Assembly: GCF_003814875.1 (NCBI RefSeq)
Contig: NZ_RKQF01000001.1
Coordinates: forward strand, 9,734,001 to 9,798,000
Source: Streptomyces sp. Ag109_O5-1
Lineage (GTDB): Bacteria; Actinomycetota; Actinomycetes; Streptomycetales; Streptomycetaceae
Direction: 5' to 3'
Length of the DNA stretch: 64,000 nt
The notes beneath the pieces were generated by a model that saw only the letters and a list, made by a program, of their open reading frames with translations, was not told the origin of the DNA and made no database searches. The position numbers and the translations under genes were made by a program. Below, in pieces: positions 32,156-41,548 of the stretch. The stretch's first letter is position 1. Each line of letters starts with the position of its first letter.

Positions 32156-34639
32156 ATGAGCGAACACCGGCGCCGATCGTCGGGGAGGGCCGTACCGTCC
32201 GGCTCTGACGGCACGCCGGGCGGCGGCCGGGCCGCGGCGCGGAGGGCTGCCCAGGCCCAGGCCCAGTCCCCGGGCGGGCGTGCCCGCCGTGCCGGGGGCG
32301 CCCGACGTGCGAATGCTGGACGCTCCGGTCGTGGCCGACTGATCGACTACCCGCGGGCGGACAGACGCGGCCTCCGGCGGTGGCTGCCTTCGTGGAAGCT
32401 GGTGTCCGGCACCTTCCTGCTGTTCGTCGGCTGCCTGCTGGGCCTGTTCGGCTATGCCTACGCCACGACGACGATCCCCGGCGCGAACCCCAGTACGCAG
32501 GCGCAGAGCAACACCTACTACTGGTCGGACGGCTCGGTGATGGCCACCCAGGGGTCGACCAACCGGCAGAACGTCGATCTCGCCCAGGTCCCGAAGCTGG
32601 TGCAGTGGGACTTCCTCGCCGCGGAGAACGCCACCTTCTACACCGACCCGGGCGTCGACACGCAGGGCATGCTCCGTGCCGTCTACCACATGGCCACGGG
32701 CGGTGAGGTGCAGTCGGGGTCCACCATCACCCAGCAGTTCGTGAAGAACACCTACCTCAGCCAGGACCAGTCGGTCACCCGCAAGCTGAGGGAGATCATG
32801 ATCTCCCTGAAGATCGGGGACCAGCTGTCCAAGCAGCAGATCCTCCAGGGCTACCTCAACAGCTGCTACTACGGCCGGGACGCGTACGGCATCGAGGCCG
32901 CGGCCCGCACCTACTACCACGTGCACGCCTTCCAGTTGAGCGTCAGCCAGGGCGCCTTCATCGCCGCCACGGTCAACGAGCCGAGCCTGCTGATGCATGC
33001 CGACACCGACCCTCAGGCCAAGGCCCAGGCCGAGGCGCGCTGGAAGTACGTGCTGGACCGCATGGTCAAGATCAACAAGATCACCGCCGCCCAGGAACAG
33101 CGGTACCTCGCCGCCGGGTTCCCCACGCCCAAGTCCTACGCGCCCTCCGCGGGGATGGCCGGGCAGACCGGTTACCTGGTGCAGGTCGCGACGAAGTACG
33201 TGGAGGCCCACGCCTCCCTCACGGACCAGCAGTTGGGGCGCGGCGGCTACCAGATCTACACGACCTTCGACAAGAAGAAGGTCAGCGCGCTGTCGGCGTC
33301 CGTCGCGGCGATGGAGCGCAAGCACCTCGACCCGCAGCACCGCTCGGCCGACAAGGACGTCCAGGTCGGCGCGGCGTCGATCGACCCGTCCACCGGCGCG
33401 ATCGTGGCGCTGTACGGCGGGGCCGGCTGGAACAAGGGTCACTGGACGGACAACGCGGACGCGGCCGGCGTGCCGGTCGGCTCCACCTTCAAGCCCATCG
33501 ACCTGGCCGCCGCTCTCGACCACGGCGCCGTCCTCTCTCCCGGGCAGCCGGCCGCACCGATCACCCCGGACTCGAAGTTCGACGGCGACGACGGCATCAC
33601 CATAAAGAACCAGCAGGGCCAGGAGCTGCCGGACTCCAGCGACCCCACGGGGCTCCTGCACCAGCGCAACGACGTGACCACGAAGTGGGGTTACATCACG
33701 CTGCGCAAGGCGATGGAGCAGTCGGTCAACACCCCCTACGTCCAGCTCGGCGAGTACGTCGGCTACGACAACGTGGAGGGCGAGGCCCTGAAGGCGGGGC
33801 TCCTGCGCACAAGCCTGCAGTACGACACCCCGGGCTTCTACATCGGTACCTCCACACCGTCGGCGATCCGGATGGCGGACGCGTACGCCACCTTCGACGA
33901 CAGCGGGGTCCAGCACGAGCCGTACTCGGTGACCAAGGTCGACGCCGACGGCCGACAGCTGACCGGCTTCGACAAGCCCAAGGGCACCCAGGCGATGCCC
34001 TCCTCGACCGCCGACACCGTCACCGACGTCCTGCGGGACGTGGTCAAGAACGGCACCGGAACCAACGCCCAGGCGCTGGGCCGCCCGGCGGCCGGAAAGA
34101 CCGGTACGACCGACGACTACAAGTCCGCCTGGTTCATCGGCTACACCCCGCAACTGACCACGGCCGTGAGCATGTTCAAGGAGAACCCGAAGAACGCCGG
34201 CCTCCAGTCGATGCAGGGTGTCGGCGGCTACGCCAAGGTCTTCGGTGCCGACATGCCCACCGAGGTGTGGACCGGCTACATGACCGCCGCCCTCCAGGGA
34301 CAGCCCGTCCAGCAGTTCCCGCCCGCGCCCCAGCTGGGCCAGGGCACGGACGAATACGGCGCACCCTCGCCCACACCCTCCGCCACCGTGACCCAGAGCA
34401 CGCCCACGGCCACCCCGACCGCACCGTCCACCCCGAATCCCACCACCGGAACCTGCCACCGGCACCGGCACCGGGGGCAGTGCGTCAGCCCGAGTCCGAC
34501 CGACACCACCGGCACCACCACCGGCACCACCGGCGGCGGGCTGCTCGGCGGTACGACCGGCGGCACGACCGGTGGTGGCACCTCACCCTCACCGACGACC
34601 GGCTCGCCGACTCCGGCCGGCGTCCGCGGAGGGCCTTGA
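32156..34639 (+). CDS. Class A penicillin-binding protein (GT51 + transpeptidase)
   Basis: This bifunctional 827-residue peptidoglycan synthase starts at ATG 32156 with GAGGAG 8 nt upstream. A basic, Ala/Arg/Gly-rich cytoplasmic segment of about 80 residues leads to one membrane helix (LVSGTFLLFVGCLLGLFGYA). The GT51 domain has the catalytic Glu157 (AAENATFYTDPG) and GSTITQQFVKN. The transpeptidase has GSTFKPIDL (Ser443, Lys446), SVN (523-525) and KTGT (648-651). The tail from about residue 735 is a Pro/Thr/Gly-rich extension. A BlaI-type operator lies 108 bp upstream, so the gene may respond to beta-lactam or wall stress through the repressor at 34745. Confidence 0.9.
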   Translation: MSEHRRRSSGRAVPSGSDGTPGGGRAAARRAAQAQAQSPGGRARRAGGARRANAGRSGRGRLIDYPRADRRGLRRWLPSWKLVSGTFLLFVGCLLGLFGYAYATTTIPGANPSTQAQSNTYYWSDGSVMATQGSTNRQNVDLAQVPKLVQWDFLAAENATFYTDPGVDTQGMLRAVYHMATGGEVQSGSTITQQFVKNTYLSQDQSVTRKLREIMISLKIGDQLSKQQILQGYLNSCYYGRDAYGIEAAARTYYHVHAFQLSVSQGAFIAATVNEPSLLMHADTDPQAKAQAEARWKYVLDRMVKINKITAAQEQRYLAAGFPTPKSYAPSAGMAGQTGYLVQVATKYVEAHASLTDQQLGRGGYQIYTTFDKKKVSALSASVAAMERKHLDPQHRSADKDVQVGAASIDPSTGAIVALYGGAGWNKGHWTDNADAAGVPVGSTFKPIDLAAALDHGAVLSPGQPAAPITPDSKFDGDDGITIKNQQGQELPDSSDPTGLLHQRNDVTTKWGYITLRKAMEQSVNTPYVQLGEYVGYDNVEGEALKAGLLRTSLQYDTPGFYIGTSTPSAIRMADAYATFDDSGVQHEPYSVTKVDADGRQLTGFDKPKGTQAMPSSTADTVTDVLRDVVKNGTGTNAQALGRPAAGKTGTTDDYKSAWFIGYTPQLTTAVSMFKENPKNAGLQSMQGVGGYAKVFGADMPTEVWTGYMTAALQGQPVQQFPPAPQLGQGTDEYGAPSPTPSATVTQSTPTATPTAPSTPNPTTGTCHRHRHRGQCVSPSPTDTTGTTTGTTGGGLLGGTTGGTTGGGTSPSPTTGSPTPAGVRGGP

Positions 34640-34744
34640 TCCGCGTCATGACGGCCGGTCGGGTGCCAGGACTGCAGAAGGCGGTCGGTGGAAGACGGAC
34701 GGGTAGCCTGTCCGCAAAGACGGCGAAGGAAGGCGGACGGCGAG

Positions 34745-35182
34745 GTGGCGGGCCGAGGAGACGAGGAAGCCCAGGAGGCCCACGAGGCATCCGGCAGGCG
34801 GGCGCGCGGCGCACTCGAGAGCGACGTGCTCGCCGCGCTCTGGGCCGCGGACGGTCCGCAGACCGCGCGTGAGGTCAGGGAGCGGCTGCCGGGCGACCTC
34901 GCCTACACGACCGTGCTGACGATTCTGTCCCGGCTGCACGACAAGGGCATGCTCGTCCGGCACCGCGAGGGCCGCGGCTACGCCTACGAACCGGCCCGCG
35001 ACGAGGCGTCGCACACCGCGCAGCGCATGCACTCCCTGCTGGAGGGCGGTTCCGACCGCGAGGCGGTGCTGGCCCGTTTCGTCTCGGAACTGTCCGCGCA
35101 GGACGAGCACCTGCTGCACCAGTTGCTCTCCGGGCACGGCGACGCACCCTCCGAGGTCAAGCGCTCGGACAGGAAGCGGTGA
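34745..35182 (+). CDS. BlaI/MecI-family repressor
   Basis: This 145-residue protein starts at GTG 34745 behind AAGGAAGG. The winged helix-turn-helix is typical of BlaI/MecI/CopY (ALESDVLAALWAADGPQTAR, then YTTVLTILSRLHDKGMLVRH). The C-terminal helices give dimerisation. It is paired with the M56 metalloprotease that starts 5 bp after its stop. The TACA-N3-TGTA dyads before the PBP gene (32028) and the PAP2 gene (37086) are its probable targets. I find no such dyad directly before its own start. Confidence 0.87.
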   Translation: MAGRGDEEAQEAHEASGRRARGALESDVLAALWAADGPQTAREVRERLPGDLAYTTVLTILSRLHDKGMLVRHREGRGYAYEPARDEASHTAQRMHSLLEGGSDREAVLARFVSELSAQDEHLLHQLLSGHGDAPSEVKRSDRKR

Positions 35183-35186
35183 GCCG

Positions 35187-36254
35187 GTGCTGGTCAGCGT
35201 CTACATCCCGTTCCTCGTCACCGCGACACTCGCGGTGCTCGCACCGCCCGCGGCACGTCGGCTGCCCCCGCGCCCGGCCGCCTGGGCGTTGGCCTGTGCC
35301 GCGCTGGTGACGGCGGCCGGATGGGCGGGGTCGCTCGCTCTGCTGGCCTTCACCGGCCTGGCGCAGATTCCGCAGATCGCGGCGGAGGGCCGCTGGTCCG
35401 TGGCCGCCCTGCGCTCCGAGGATCCGGTCTATTTCGTGGTCGCGGCCGGCAGCACGCTGGCGCTGGCGGCAGGCCTCGTCGCGCTGGGCGTGGCCGCCGT
35501 CCGGCAGGGGCGCCACCTGGTCCGGGCCTGGCGGGAGTGCGCCGAGCTGCCCGGGCGGACGGAGCTGGCCGTGCTGGACGACGACGCCCCGCTGGCCTTC
35601 GCGCTGCCCGGGGCGCCGGGCCGGATCGTCGTCTCCCGGGGGATGCTGCGCTGCCTCGGCGCCGACGAGCGCGAGGCCCTGCTCGCCCACGAGCGGGCAC
35701 ATCTGCGCGGCCGTCACCATGTCTTCCAGAGCGTGTGGCGGCTCACGGCCGCTCTGAACCCGTTGCTGAGGCCGGTGGCTGTGGCCGGCAACTTCGTCCT
35801 GGAGCGCTGGGCCGACGAGGAGGCCGCGGAACGGGTCGGTGACCGCACGGTCGTCGCCCACGCCGTCGGGCGAGCGGCCCTGGCGTCCGCCGGTGCGCCC
35901 CGTTCAGCCGCACTGGCCGTGACCGGCGGGGCGGTGCCCCAGCGGGTACGGGCTCTGCTGGCCCCGCCGCCCGCCCGCCGGAGCCTGCCCCTGCTGGCCG
36001 GGGGCCTGCTGCTGGTGGTCTGCTGCGCGAGCCTGGCCAATGCGGCGTCCGACAGCGACCGGATGCTGGACAGTGCGCAGTGGGCGCTGTGCACGACACG
36101 GACCGGTACCGCCGCCCCTGCGCCGACCGGCCAAGACCAAGGCCAAGGCCAAGACCAAGGCCGTGACCATGGGCCGGACGGTTGTCGCGGCGGCCACGAT
36201 CGACCGGAACTGCGGAGAGCAGCGCTTCTGACCGGTCGGAGCCCCGGCCCCTGA
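35187..36254 (+). CDS. BlaR1/M56-type membrane metalloprotease
   Basis: This 355-residue membrane protein has the zinc motif HERAH in ALLAHERAHLRGRHHVF and a downstream Glu in LERWADEEAAERV. Four membrane helices flank the protease domain. There is no extracellular penicillin-binding sensor domain, unlike BlaR1, so the signal is unclear. It is the usual partner that cleaves the BlaI-like repressor encoded just before it. The 3' end holds six-base CCAAGG/CCAAGA repeats (about 36128-36165); another frame there reads AKTKAKAKTKAV and stops at 36231, so the last 50 residues are uncertain. Confidence 0.82.
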   Translation: MLVSVYIPFLVTATLAVLAPPAARRLPPRPAAWALACAALVTAAGWAGSLALLAFTGLAQIPQIAAEGRWSVAALRSEDPVYFVVAAGSTLALAAGLVALGVAAVRQGRHLVRAWRECAELPGRTELAVLDDDAPLAFALPGAPGRIVVSRGMLRCLGADEREALLAHERAHLRGRHHVFQSVWRLTAALNPLLRPVAVAGNFVLERWADEEAAERVGDRTVVAHAVGRAALASAGAPRSAALAVTGGAVPQRVRALLAPPPARRSLPLLAGGLLLVVCCASLANAASDSDRMLDSAQWALCTTRTGTAAPAPTGQDQGQGQDQGRDHGPDGCRGGHDRPELRRAALLTGRSPGP

Positions 36255-36288
36255 AGGGGCAGGACGAGTGGCCGCTTCCTCGCCGGTG

Positions 36289-36939
36289 TCAGCGGGCGGA
36301 CCGCGCGGTCACGGCGGGTTCGGCCGTCAGCAACGGGCGCAGCGCCCCATGGCTCAGGGTGCCGACCAGCGGGGTGGCCCAGCGGCGTGCGGCGAGGCTG
36401 ACCAGGAGGGCGACGGGCAGGGCGAGGACCGCGGAGCCGAGTACGTCGTGCGGGTAGTGGGCGCCGACGTACACCCGGCTGAAGCCCTCCACCACGGCGA
36501 ACACGGCGGCGATGGCGCTCAGGCGGCGGTCCAGCAGGAACAGCGCGGCCACCGAGGCTGCGGCCACCGTGCTGTGCCCGCTGGGGAAGGCGTAGTCCGA
36601 GGGCGCGGGGCAGGCGTCGACGACATAGGCGTGGGGCATCGACCGGCAGGGCCGTACCTCGGCCACGATCCTCTTGACGACCTCGGCGGCGGCGAAGGCG
36701 GTCAGGACGGCCACCGGTGCGGTCAGCGCCAGGGTCATCGCCCGGGTGCCGCGGCGCCGGGCGTGCCACCAGCCCGTGATCATGAGGATCGCGAAGACGC
36801 CCAGCCCGAAGTTGGTCCACACCTCCATCGGGGTGTTGAGCCACGGGGTGGCGCGTGCGAAGTCGGTGACCGAGCTGAACAGCGAGCCGTCGATGCCGGA
36901 CCCGTCGAATGCCAGCTGCGCGGTGGCGGCCGCGGTCAT
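36289..36939 (-). CDS. PAP2-family membrane phosphatase
   Basis: This 216-residue protein is started at ATG 36939 behind GGAAGG. The three phosphatase signatures are KRIVAEVRP, PSGHSTVAA and SRVYVGAHYPHDVLG. Five to six helices place the active site on the outer face. Family members dephosphorylate undecaprenyl pyrophosphate or phosphatidic acid. Because a BlaI-type operator stands before it, a role in recycling the wall lipid carrier is attractive; this is inference. It converges on the M56 gene. Confidence 0.86.
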   Translation of the reverse strand: MTAAATAQLAFDGSGIDGSLFSSVTDFARATPWLNTPMEVWTNFGLGVFAILMITGWWHARRRGTRAMTLALTAPVAVLTAFAAAEVVKRIVAEVRPCRSMPHAYVVDACPAPSDYAFPSGHSTVAAASVAALFLLDRRLSAIAAVFAVVEGFSRVYVGAHYPHDVLGSAVLALPVALLVSLAARRWATPLVGTLSHGALRPLLTAEPAVTARSAR

Positions 36940-37301
36940 GGCGAGGTGTCCTTCCCGTATGAGTACGCCGACGGAGGGGGCATGAAGGCAGGTGGCGCGA
37001 GCCCGCGCAACCGGTCGCACCCGCCCGCGTGGTGGCGCGTTGGAAACAGTGCAGTGACGTGAAGATGACTGCCCGGTAAATCTACTACATCTTGTAGAGT
37101 CGTAGCCGTCGGTGCCCCGTGAGTCGGATTACAGGCGGATATTCCCGGCAATCCGGTACCGGAGACGGGTGATGAACCGAGTTCTGTGGTGGAGCAGGGC
37201 CCCACAGGGGTTAGCGTGGTGGGCGCCGACCGTCAGCTTGTGCTGGTCGGTGCTGGCTCTTGAGGTGACGGAGGGGGAAACATGCAGGTCGGAGCTTCTT
37301 T
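36940..37301. other. Divergent control region of PAP2 and sbcD
   Basis: No gene is seen in these 362 bp. The region contains the TACA/TGTA dyad at 37085-37097 near the PAP2 side. The sbcD side has the purine-rich GGAGGGGGAAA (37270-37280), whose short following frame MQVGASL ends at once; it may be a leader peptide or chance. Confidence 0.45.
37085..37097. promoter_or_regulatory. BlaI/MecI-type operator upstream of the PAP2 gene
   Basis: CTACA-TCT-TGTAG is a perfect 5-bp inverted repeat with a 3-nt centre, the same TACA-N3-TGTA core and spacing as the site before the PBP gene at 32028-32048. It lies about 150 bp upstream of the PAP2 start. Confidence 0.55.
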
Positions 37302-38465
37302 GTGAGATTGCTGCACACATCCGACTGGCATCTGGGCCGGGCGTTCCACCGAGTGAACATGCTCGGGGCCCAGGCCGACTTCATCGGTCACCTGGTGACG
37401 ACCGTGCGCGAGCACGCCGTCGATGCCGTGGTCGTCTCGGGAGACGTGTACGACCGCGCGGTGCCGTCCCTCGCCGCGGTCGAGCTCTTCGACGACGCCC
37501 TGCACCGGCTCGCCGGCCTCGGCGTGCCCACGGTGATGATCTCCGGCAACCACGACTCGGCCCGCCGCCTCGGCGTCGGCGCCGGTCTCATCGACCGCGC
37601 GGGCATCCACCTGCGCACCGAACCGGCGGCCGTCGGCACGCCCGTCGTCCTCGCCGACGCCTTCGGCGACGTCGCCTTCTACGGCCTGCCGTATCTCGAA
37701 CCCGCCCTGGTGAAGGATGAGTTCGGGGTCGAGAAGGCCGGGCACGAGGCGGTGCTGGCCGCCGCCATGGACCGGGTCCGCGCCGACCTCGCCGCCCGCG
37801 CGCCCCGCACCCGCTCCGTCGTCCTCGCGCACGCCTTCGTCACCGGCGGCGAGGCCAGCGACAGCGAGCGGGACATCACCGTCGGCGGAGTCGCCGCCGT
37901 CCCGGCCGGTGTCTTCGACGGCGTGGACTACGCGGCCCTGGGCCATCTGCACGGCTGCCAGACCATCACCGAGCGCGTCCGCTACTCCGGCTCCCCGTTG
38001 GCGTACTCCTTCTCCGAGACCGACCACCGCAAGAGCATGTGGCTCGTCGACCTGGCCGCCGACGGCACCGTCACCGCCGAGCGCCTCGCCTGCCCGGTCC
38101 CGCGCCCGCTGGCCCGCATCCGCGGCACCCTGGACGACCTGCTCGCCGACCCCGCCCTGACCCGGCACGAGGACGCCTGGATCGAGGCCACCCTCACCGA
38201 CCCGGTCCGCCCCGCCGACCCCATGGCTCGCCTCACCGACCGCTTCCCGCACACCCTCAGCCTGGTCTTCGCCCCCGACCGGGCCCCGGACGACCCCGAC
38301 GTCTCCTACGCCCGCCGCCTCGCCGGCCGCACCGACCGGCAGATCGCCGAGGACTTCGTCGCCCATGTCCGCGGCGCGGGACCCGACGAACGCGAGCTGA
38401 CCGTGCTGGGCGAGGCGTTCGACGCGGTGCGCGCCGACGACGCGGTGCGGGAGGTGGCGCGGTGA
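37302..38465 (+). CDS. sbcD: Exonuclease subunit SbcD (Mre11-like)
   Basis: This 387-residue calcineurin-like nuclease starts at GTG 37302 (GGAGC upstream). The five phosphoesterase motifs are visible: LLHTSDWHLG, VVSGDVYDRA, MISGNHDSARR, VLAHAFV and ALGHLHG. With SbcC it forms the complex that opens DNA hairpins and processes blocked ends, using Mn2+. The sbcC start follows 73 bp later on the same strand. The length and motif order are normal. Confidence 0.93.
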   Translation: MRLLHTSDWHLGRAFHRVNMLGAQADFIGHLVTTVREHAVDAVVVSGDVYDRAVPSLAAVELFDDALHRLAGLGVPTVMISGNHDSARRLGVGAGLIDRAGIHLRTEPAAVGTPVVLADAFGDVAFYGLPYLEPALVKDEFGVEKAGHEAVLAAAMDRVRADLAARAPRTRSVVLAHAFVTGGEASDSERDITVGGVAAVPAGVFDGVDYAALGHLHGCQTITERVRYSGSPLAYSFSETDHRKSMWLVDLAADGTVTAERLACPVPRPLARIRGTLDDLLADPALTRHEDAWIEATLTDPVRPADPMARLTDRFPHTLSLVFAPDRAPDDPDVSYARRLAGRTDRQIAEDFVAHVRGAGPDERELTVLGEAFDAVRADDAVREVAR

Positions 38466-38538
38466 TCGGCGTACCGGCCGGCGACCGGCGCACGGGCGGG
38501 GCGACGTGGTACCCGCGACGGACCGCGGAGGCCGCCCG

Positions 38539-41529
38539 GTGAGGCTCCACCGGCTCGACATCACCGCCTTCGGCCCCTTCGGCGGCACCCAGAGCGTCGA
38601 CTTCGACGACCTCTCCGCCGCCGGGCTCTTCCTGCTGCACGGCCCGACCGGCGCCGGGAAGACCTCCGTCCTGGACGCCGTCTGCTACGCGCTCTACGGC
38701 ACCGTCCCCGGCGCCCGCCAGAGCGGCCAGGGCCTCACCCTGCGCAGCGACCACGCCGACCCGGCCACCCGCACCGAGGTCCGCCTCGAACTCACCGTCG
38801 CCGGACGCCGGCTGGAGATCACCCGGCAGCCGCCCTGGGAGCGCCCCAAGAAACGCGGCTCCGGTACGACTCTGGACAAGGCCCAGACCTGGCTGCGCGA
38901 GTACGACGCCACGGCCGGCGCCTGGCAGGACCTCAGCCGCTCCCACCAGGAGATCGGCGAGGAGGTCACCCAACTGCTCGGCATGAGCCGCGAGCAGTTC
39001 TGCCAGGTCGTGCTGTTGCCCCAGGGCGACTTCGCCCGCTTCCTGCGCGCCGACGCCGGTGCGCGCGGTCAGCTGCTCGGCCGCCTCTTCGACACGCGGC
39101 GTTTCGCCGACGTCGAGAAGCGCCTCGCCGAGCGCCGGAAGGCGACCGAGGCCCGGGTCCGCGACGGCGACTCCGCGCTGCTGGCCGACGCGCACCGCAT
39201 GCAGCAGGAGGCCGGCGACGCGATGGAGCTGCCGGAGCTGGAGCCGGGTGAGCCCGGTCTGGCCGAGGCCGTCCTCGCCGCCGCGGCCGTCGCCCGCAGC
39301 ACCGTGCGCGAGCACCTCACCGTCGCCCACTGCCGCCTCACCGCCGCCGAGTCTGCCCAGTTCGCCGCCGACCGCGCGCTGACCGAAGTGCGCGAACTGG
39401 CCCGGTTGCAGGGCCGGTTCTTCGAGGCACGGCAGCGGGCGGTACGGCTGGAGGAGCGGGCCGGGGCGCACCATGAGGCGCAGGCGCGGATGGAGCGGGC
39501 ACGGAAGGCGGAGGCGGTGGCGCCGGCGCTGGAGCTGCGGGAGGCCGCCGAGGCCGGGCACCGCAGGGCGGCCGCCGCCGAGGCACGGGCGCGTGCGCTG
39601 CTGCCGGAGACGTTCGCGGGAGCCGGTGCGGCCGGGCTCGCGACCGCCGCCCGCCGGGCCGCCGAGGAACTGGGCGGGCTGGAGTCCGCGCGCCGGGCCG
39701 AGCGACGGCTCACCGAGGTCGTCGAGGAACGTGGGCGGCTCGACCGGCAGGAGCGGGACGACGAGGACGTCCTGCGCGAGGCCGAGGGCTGGCTCGCCGA
39801 CTGGGACGCCAGGCGTGCGGAGCTGCAGTCCCGTATCGACTCCGCTCAGCAGGCCGCGACCCGCGCCGAGCAACTCGCCGTGCAGCGCGACCCCGCGCGC
39901 CGGCGGCTGGAGGCGGCGCGGCTGCGGGACGAGCTGGGCCGTGACACCGACGAGGCCCAGCGTGCGGCCCTCGCCTCCGCACAGCGGGCCGCCGACGCCC
40001 GGACGCACTGGCTGGACCTCAAGGAACAGCGGCTGACCGGCATCGCCGCCGAGCTGGCCGCGCACCTCGTCGACGGTGAGCCCTGTGCGGTCTGTGGAGC
40101 CACCGAACACCCGGTACCTGCGCGGAAGTTCGCCGGTCATGTCGACGCCGACGCCGAGCGCCGAGCGGAGGCCGCCTACCAGCGCGCCGACGAGCAGCGT
40201 GCCGAGGGCGAGCGGCGCCTCGGCGTCGTACGAGAGGCGCTCGCCGCCGCCTCCGCTGAGGCGGGTGACACGCCCACCGCCCGACTGGCCTCGGAGACGA
40301 GCGAGTTGGAACAGGAGTACGCACGGGCCCGGCGTGCCGCCTCGGCCCTGCACCCGGCGCACGAGGAGCTGCGGCTGGCCGAGCAGGAGCGCGAACGGCG
40401 GCTGGCGGACCGGCAGCAGGCCGAGATCCGGGCCGCCTCACGGCTGACCCGGCGCGACACGCTCGACACCGAACAGACCGCCCTGGAAGAGGAGTTGGCG
40501 AAGGCCCGGGGGAGTGCCGGGAGCGTGGCCGCGCGGGCAGCGCAGCTGGAGCGGCAGGTGGCACAGCTCACCGACGCCGCCGACGCCGCACGCGTCGCCG
40601 AGGACACCGCCCAGCATCTGAAGGACGCCGACGCCCGGCTGGCCGACGCCGCCTACCGCGCGGGCTTCGACACCCCGCAGGCCGCGGCCGCCGCCCTCCT
40701 CGACGACACCGCCCACCGTGAACTCCAACGACGCCTGGACGAAAGGCAGTCCGAGGAGGCCGCGGTGCGCTCGGTGCTGGCGGAGGCCGACACCGCGGCC
40801 GCTGCCCAGCAGCCGCCCGCCGATCTCGACGCGGCGGAGCGCACCGCCACGGCTGCGGCCCAGCGCCTGCGCGACGCCGCCTCCGCCCGTGACCGGGCCG
40901 CCCGCTGCTGTGGCGAACTCGACCGGCTGTCCACCCGTGCGACTGCCGGAGTACGCCAACTCGCCCCGCTGCGCGAGGAGTACGACCGGGTGGCCCGGCT
41001 CGCCTTCCTCACCGCGGGCACCTCCGCCGAGAACGAGCGCAAGATGCGCCTGGAGTCGTACGTCCTGGCGGCCCGTCTGGAACAGGTCGCCGCCGCCGCG
41101 ACCGTACGACTGCAGCGCATGTCGTCCGGCCGTTACACCCTCGTCCACTCCGACGACCGCACCGGACGCGGCCGCAGCGGCCTCGGGCTGCATGTCGTCG
41201 ACGCCTGGACCGGACGCGAACGCGACACCGCCACCCTGTCCGGCGGCGAGACCTTCTTCGCCTCCCTCGCGCTCGCCCTCGGCCTCGCGGACGTCGTCAC
41301 CGACGAGGCCGGCGGGGTCCGGCTCGACACCCTCTTCATCGACGAGGGCTTCGGCAGCCTCGACGACCAGACCCTGGACGAGGTCCTCGACGTCCTCGAC
41401 TCGTTGCGCGAACGCGACCGCAGCGTCGGCATCGTCAGCCATGTCGCCGACCTGCGCCGCCGGATCCACGCCCAACTGGAGGTGGTGAAGGGCAGATCGG
41501 GCTCGGCGCTGCGGCAGCGCGGGGTCTGA
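38539..41529 (+). CDS. sbcC: Exonuclease subunit SbcC (Rad50-like ATPase)
   Basis: This 996-residue SMC-like ATPase starts at GTG 38539 with GGAGG 7 nt upstream. Walker A is HGPTGAGKTSVLD near residue 35-47. Long coiled coils rich in Ala/Glu/Arg flank the zinc hook CAVCGATEHP (Cys516, Cys519). The signature TLSGGETFFASL and Walker B TLFIDEGFGSLD are near the C-terminus. It partners SbcD to cut hairpins and protein-blocked DNA ends, in the cytoplasm. The hook and ATPase are complete. Confidence 0.93.
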   Translation: MRLHRLDITAFGPFGGTQSVDFDDLSAAGLFLLHGPTGAGKTSVLDAVCYALYGTVPGARQSGQGLTLRSDHADPATRTEVRLELTVAGRRLEITRQPPWERPKKRGSGTTLDKAQTWLREYDATAGAWQDLSRSHQEIGEEVTQLLGMSREQFCQVVLLPQGDFARFLRADAGARGQLLGRLFDTRRFADVEKRLAERRKATEARVRDGDSALLADAHRMQQEAGDAMELPELEPGEPGLAEAVLAAAAVARSTVREHLTVAHCRLTAAESAQFAADRALTEVRELARLQGRFFEARQRAVRLEERAGAHHEAQARMERARKAEAVAPALELREAAEAGHRRAAAAEARARALLPETFAGAGAAGLATAARRAAEELGGLESARRAERRLTEVVEERGRLDRQERDDEDVLREAEGWLADWDARRAELQSRIDSAQQAATRAEQLAVQRDPARRRLEAARLRDELGRDTDEAQRAALASAQRAADARTHWLDLKEQRLTGIAAELAAHLVDGEPCAVCGATEHPVPARKFAGHVDADAERRAEAAYQRADEQRAEGERRLGVVREALAAASAEAGDTPTARLASETSELEQEYARARRAASALHPAHEELRLAEQERERRLADRQQAEIRAASRLTRRDTLDTEQTALEEELAKARGSAGSVAARAAQLERQVAQLTDAADAARVAEDTAQHLKDADARLADAAYRAGFDTPQAAAAALLDDTAHRELQRRLDERQSEEAAVRSVLAEADTAAAAQQPPADLDAAERTATAAAQRLRDAASARDRAARCCGELDRLSTRATAGVRQLAPLREEYDRVARLAFLTAGTSAENERKMRLESYVLAARLEQVAAAATVRLQRMSSGRYTLVHSDDRTGRGRSGLGLHVVDAWTGRERDTATLSGGETFFASLALALGLADVVTDEAGGVRLDTLFIDEGFGSLDDQTLDEVLDVLDSLRERDRSVGIVSHVADLRRRIHAQLEVVKGRSGSALRQRGV

Positions 41530-41548
41530 GCGGGGCCCGGCGGAGCGC

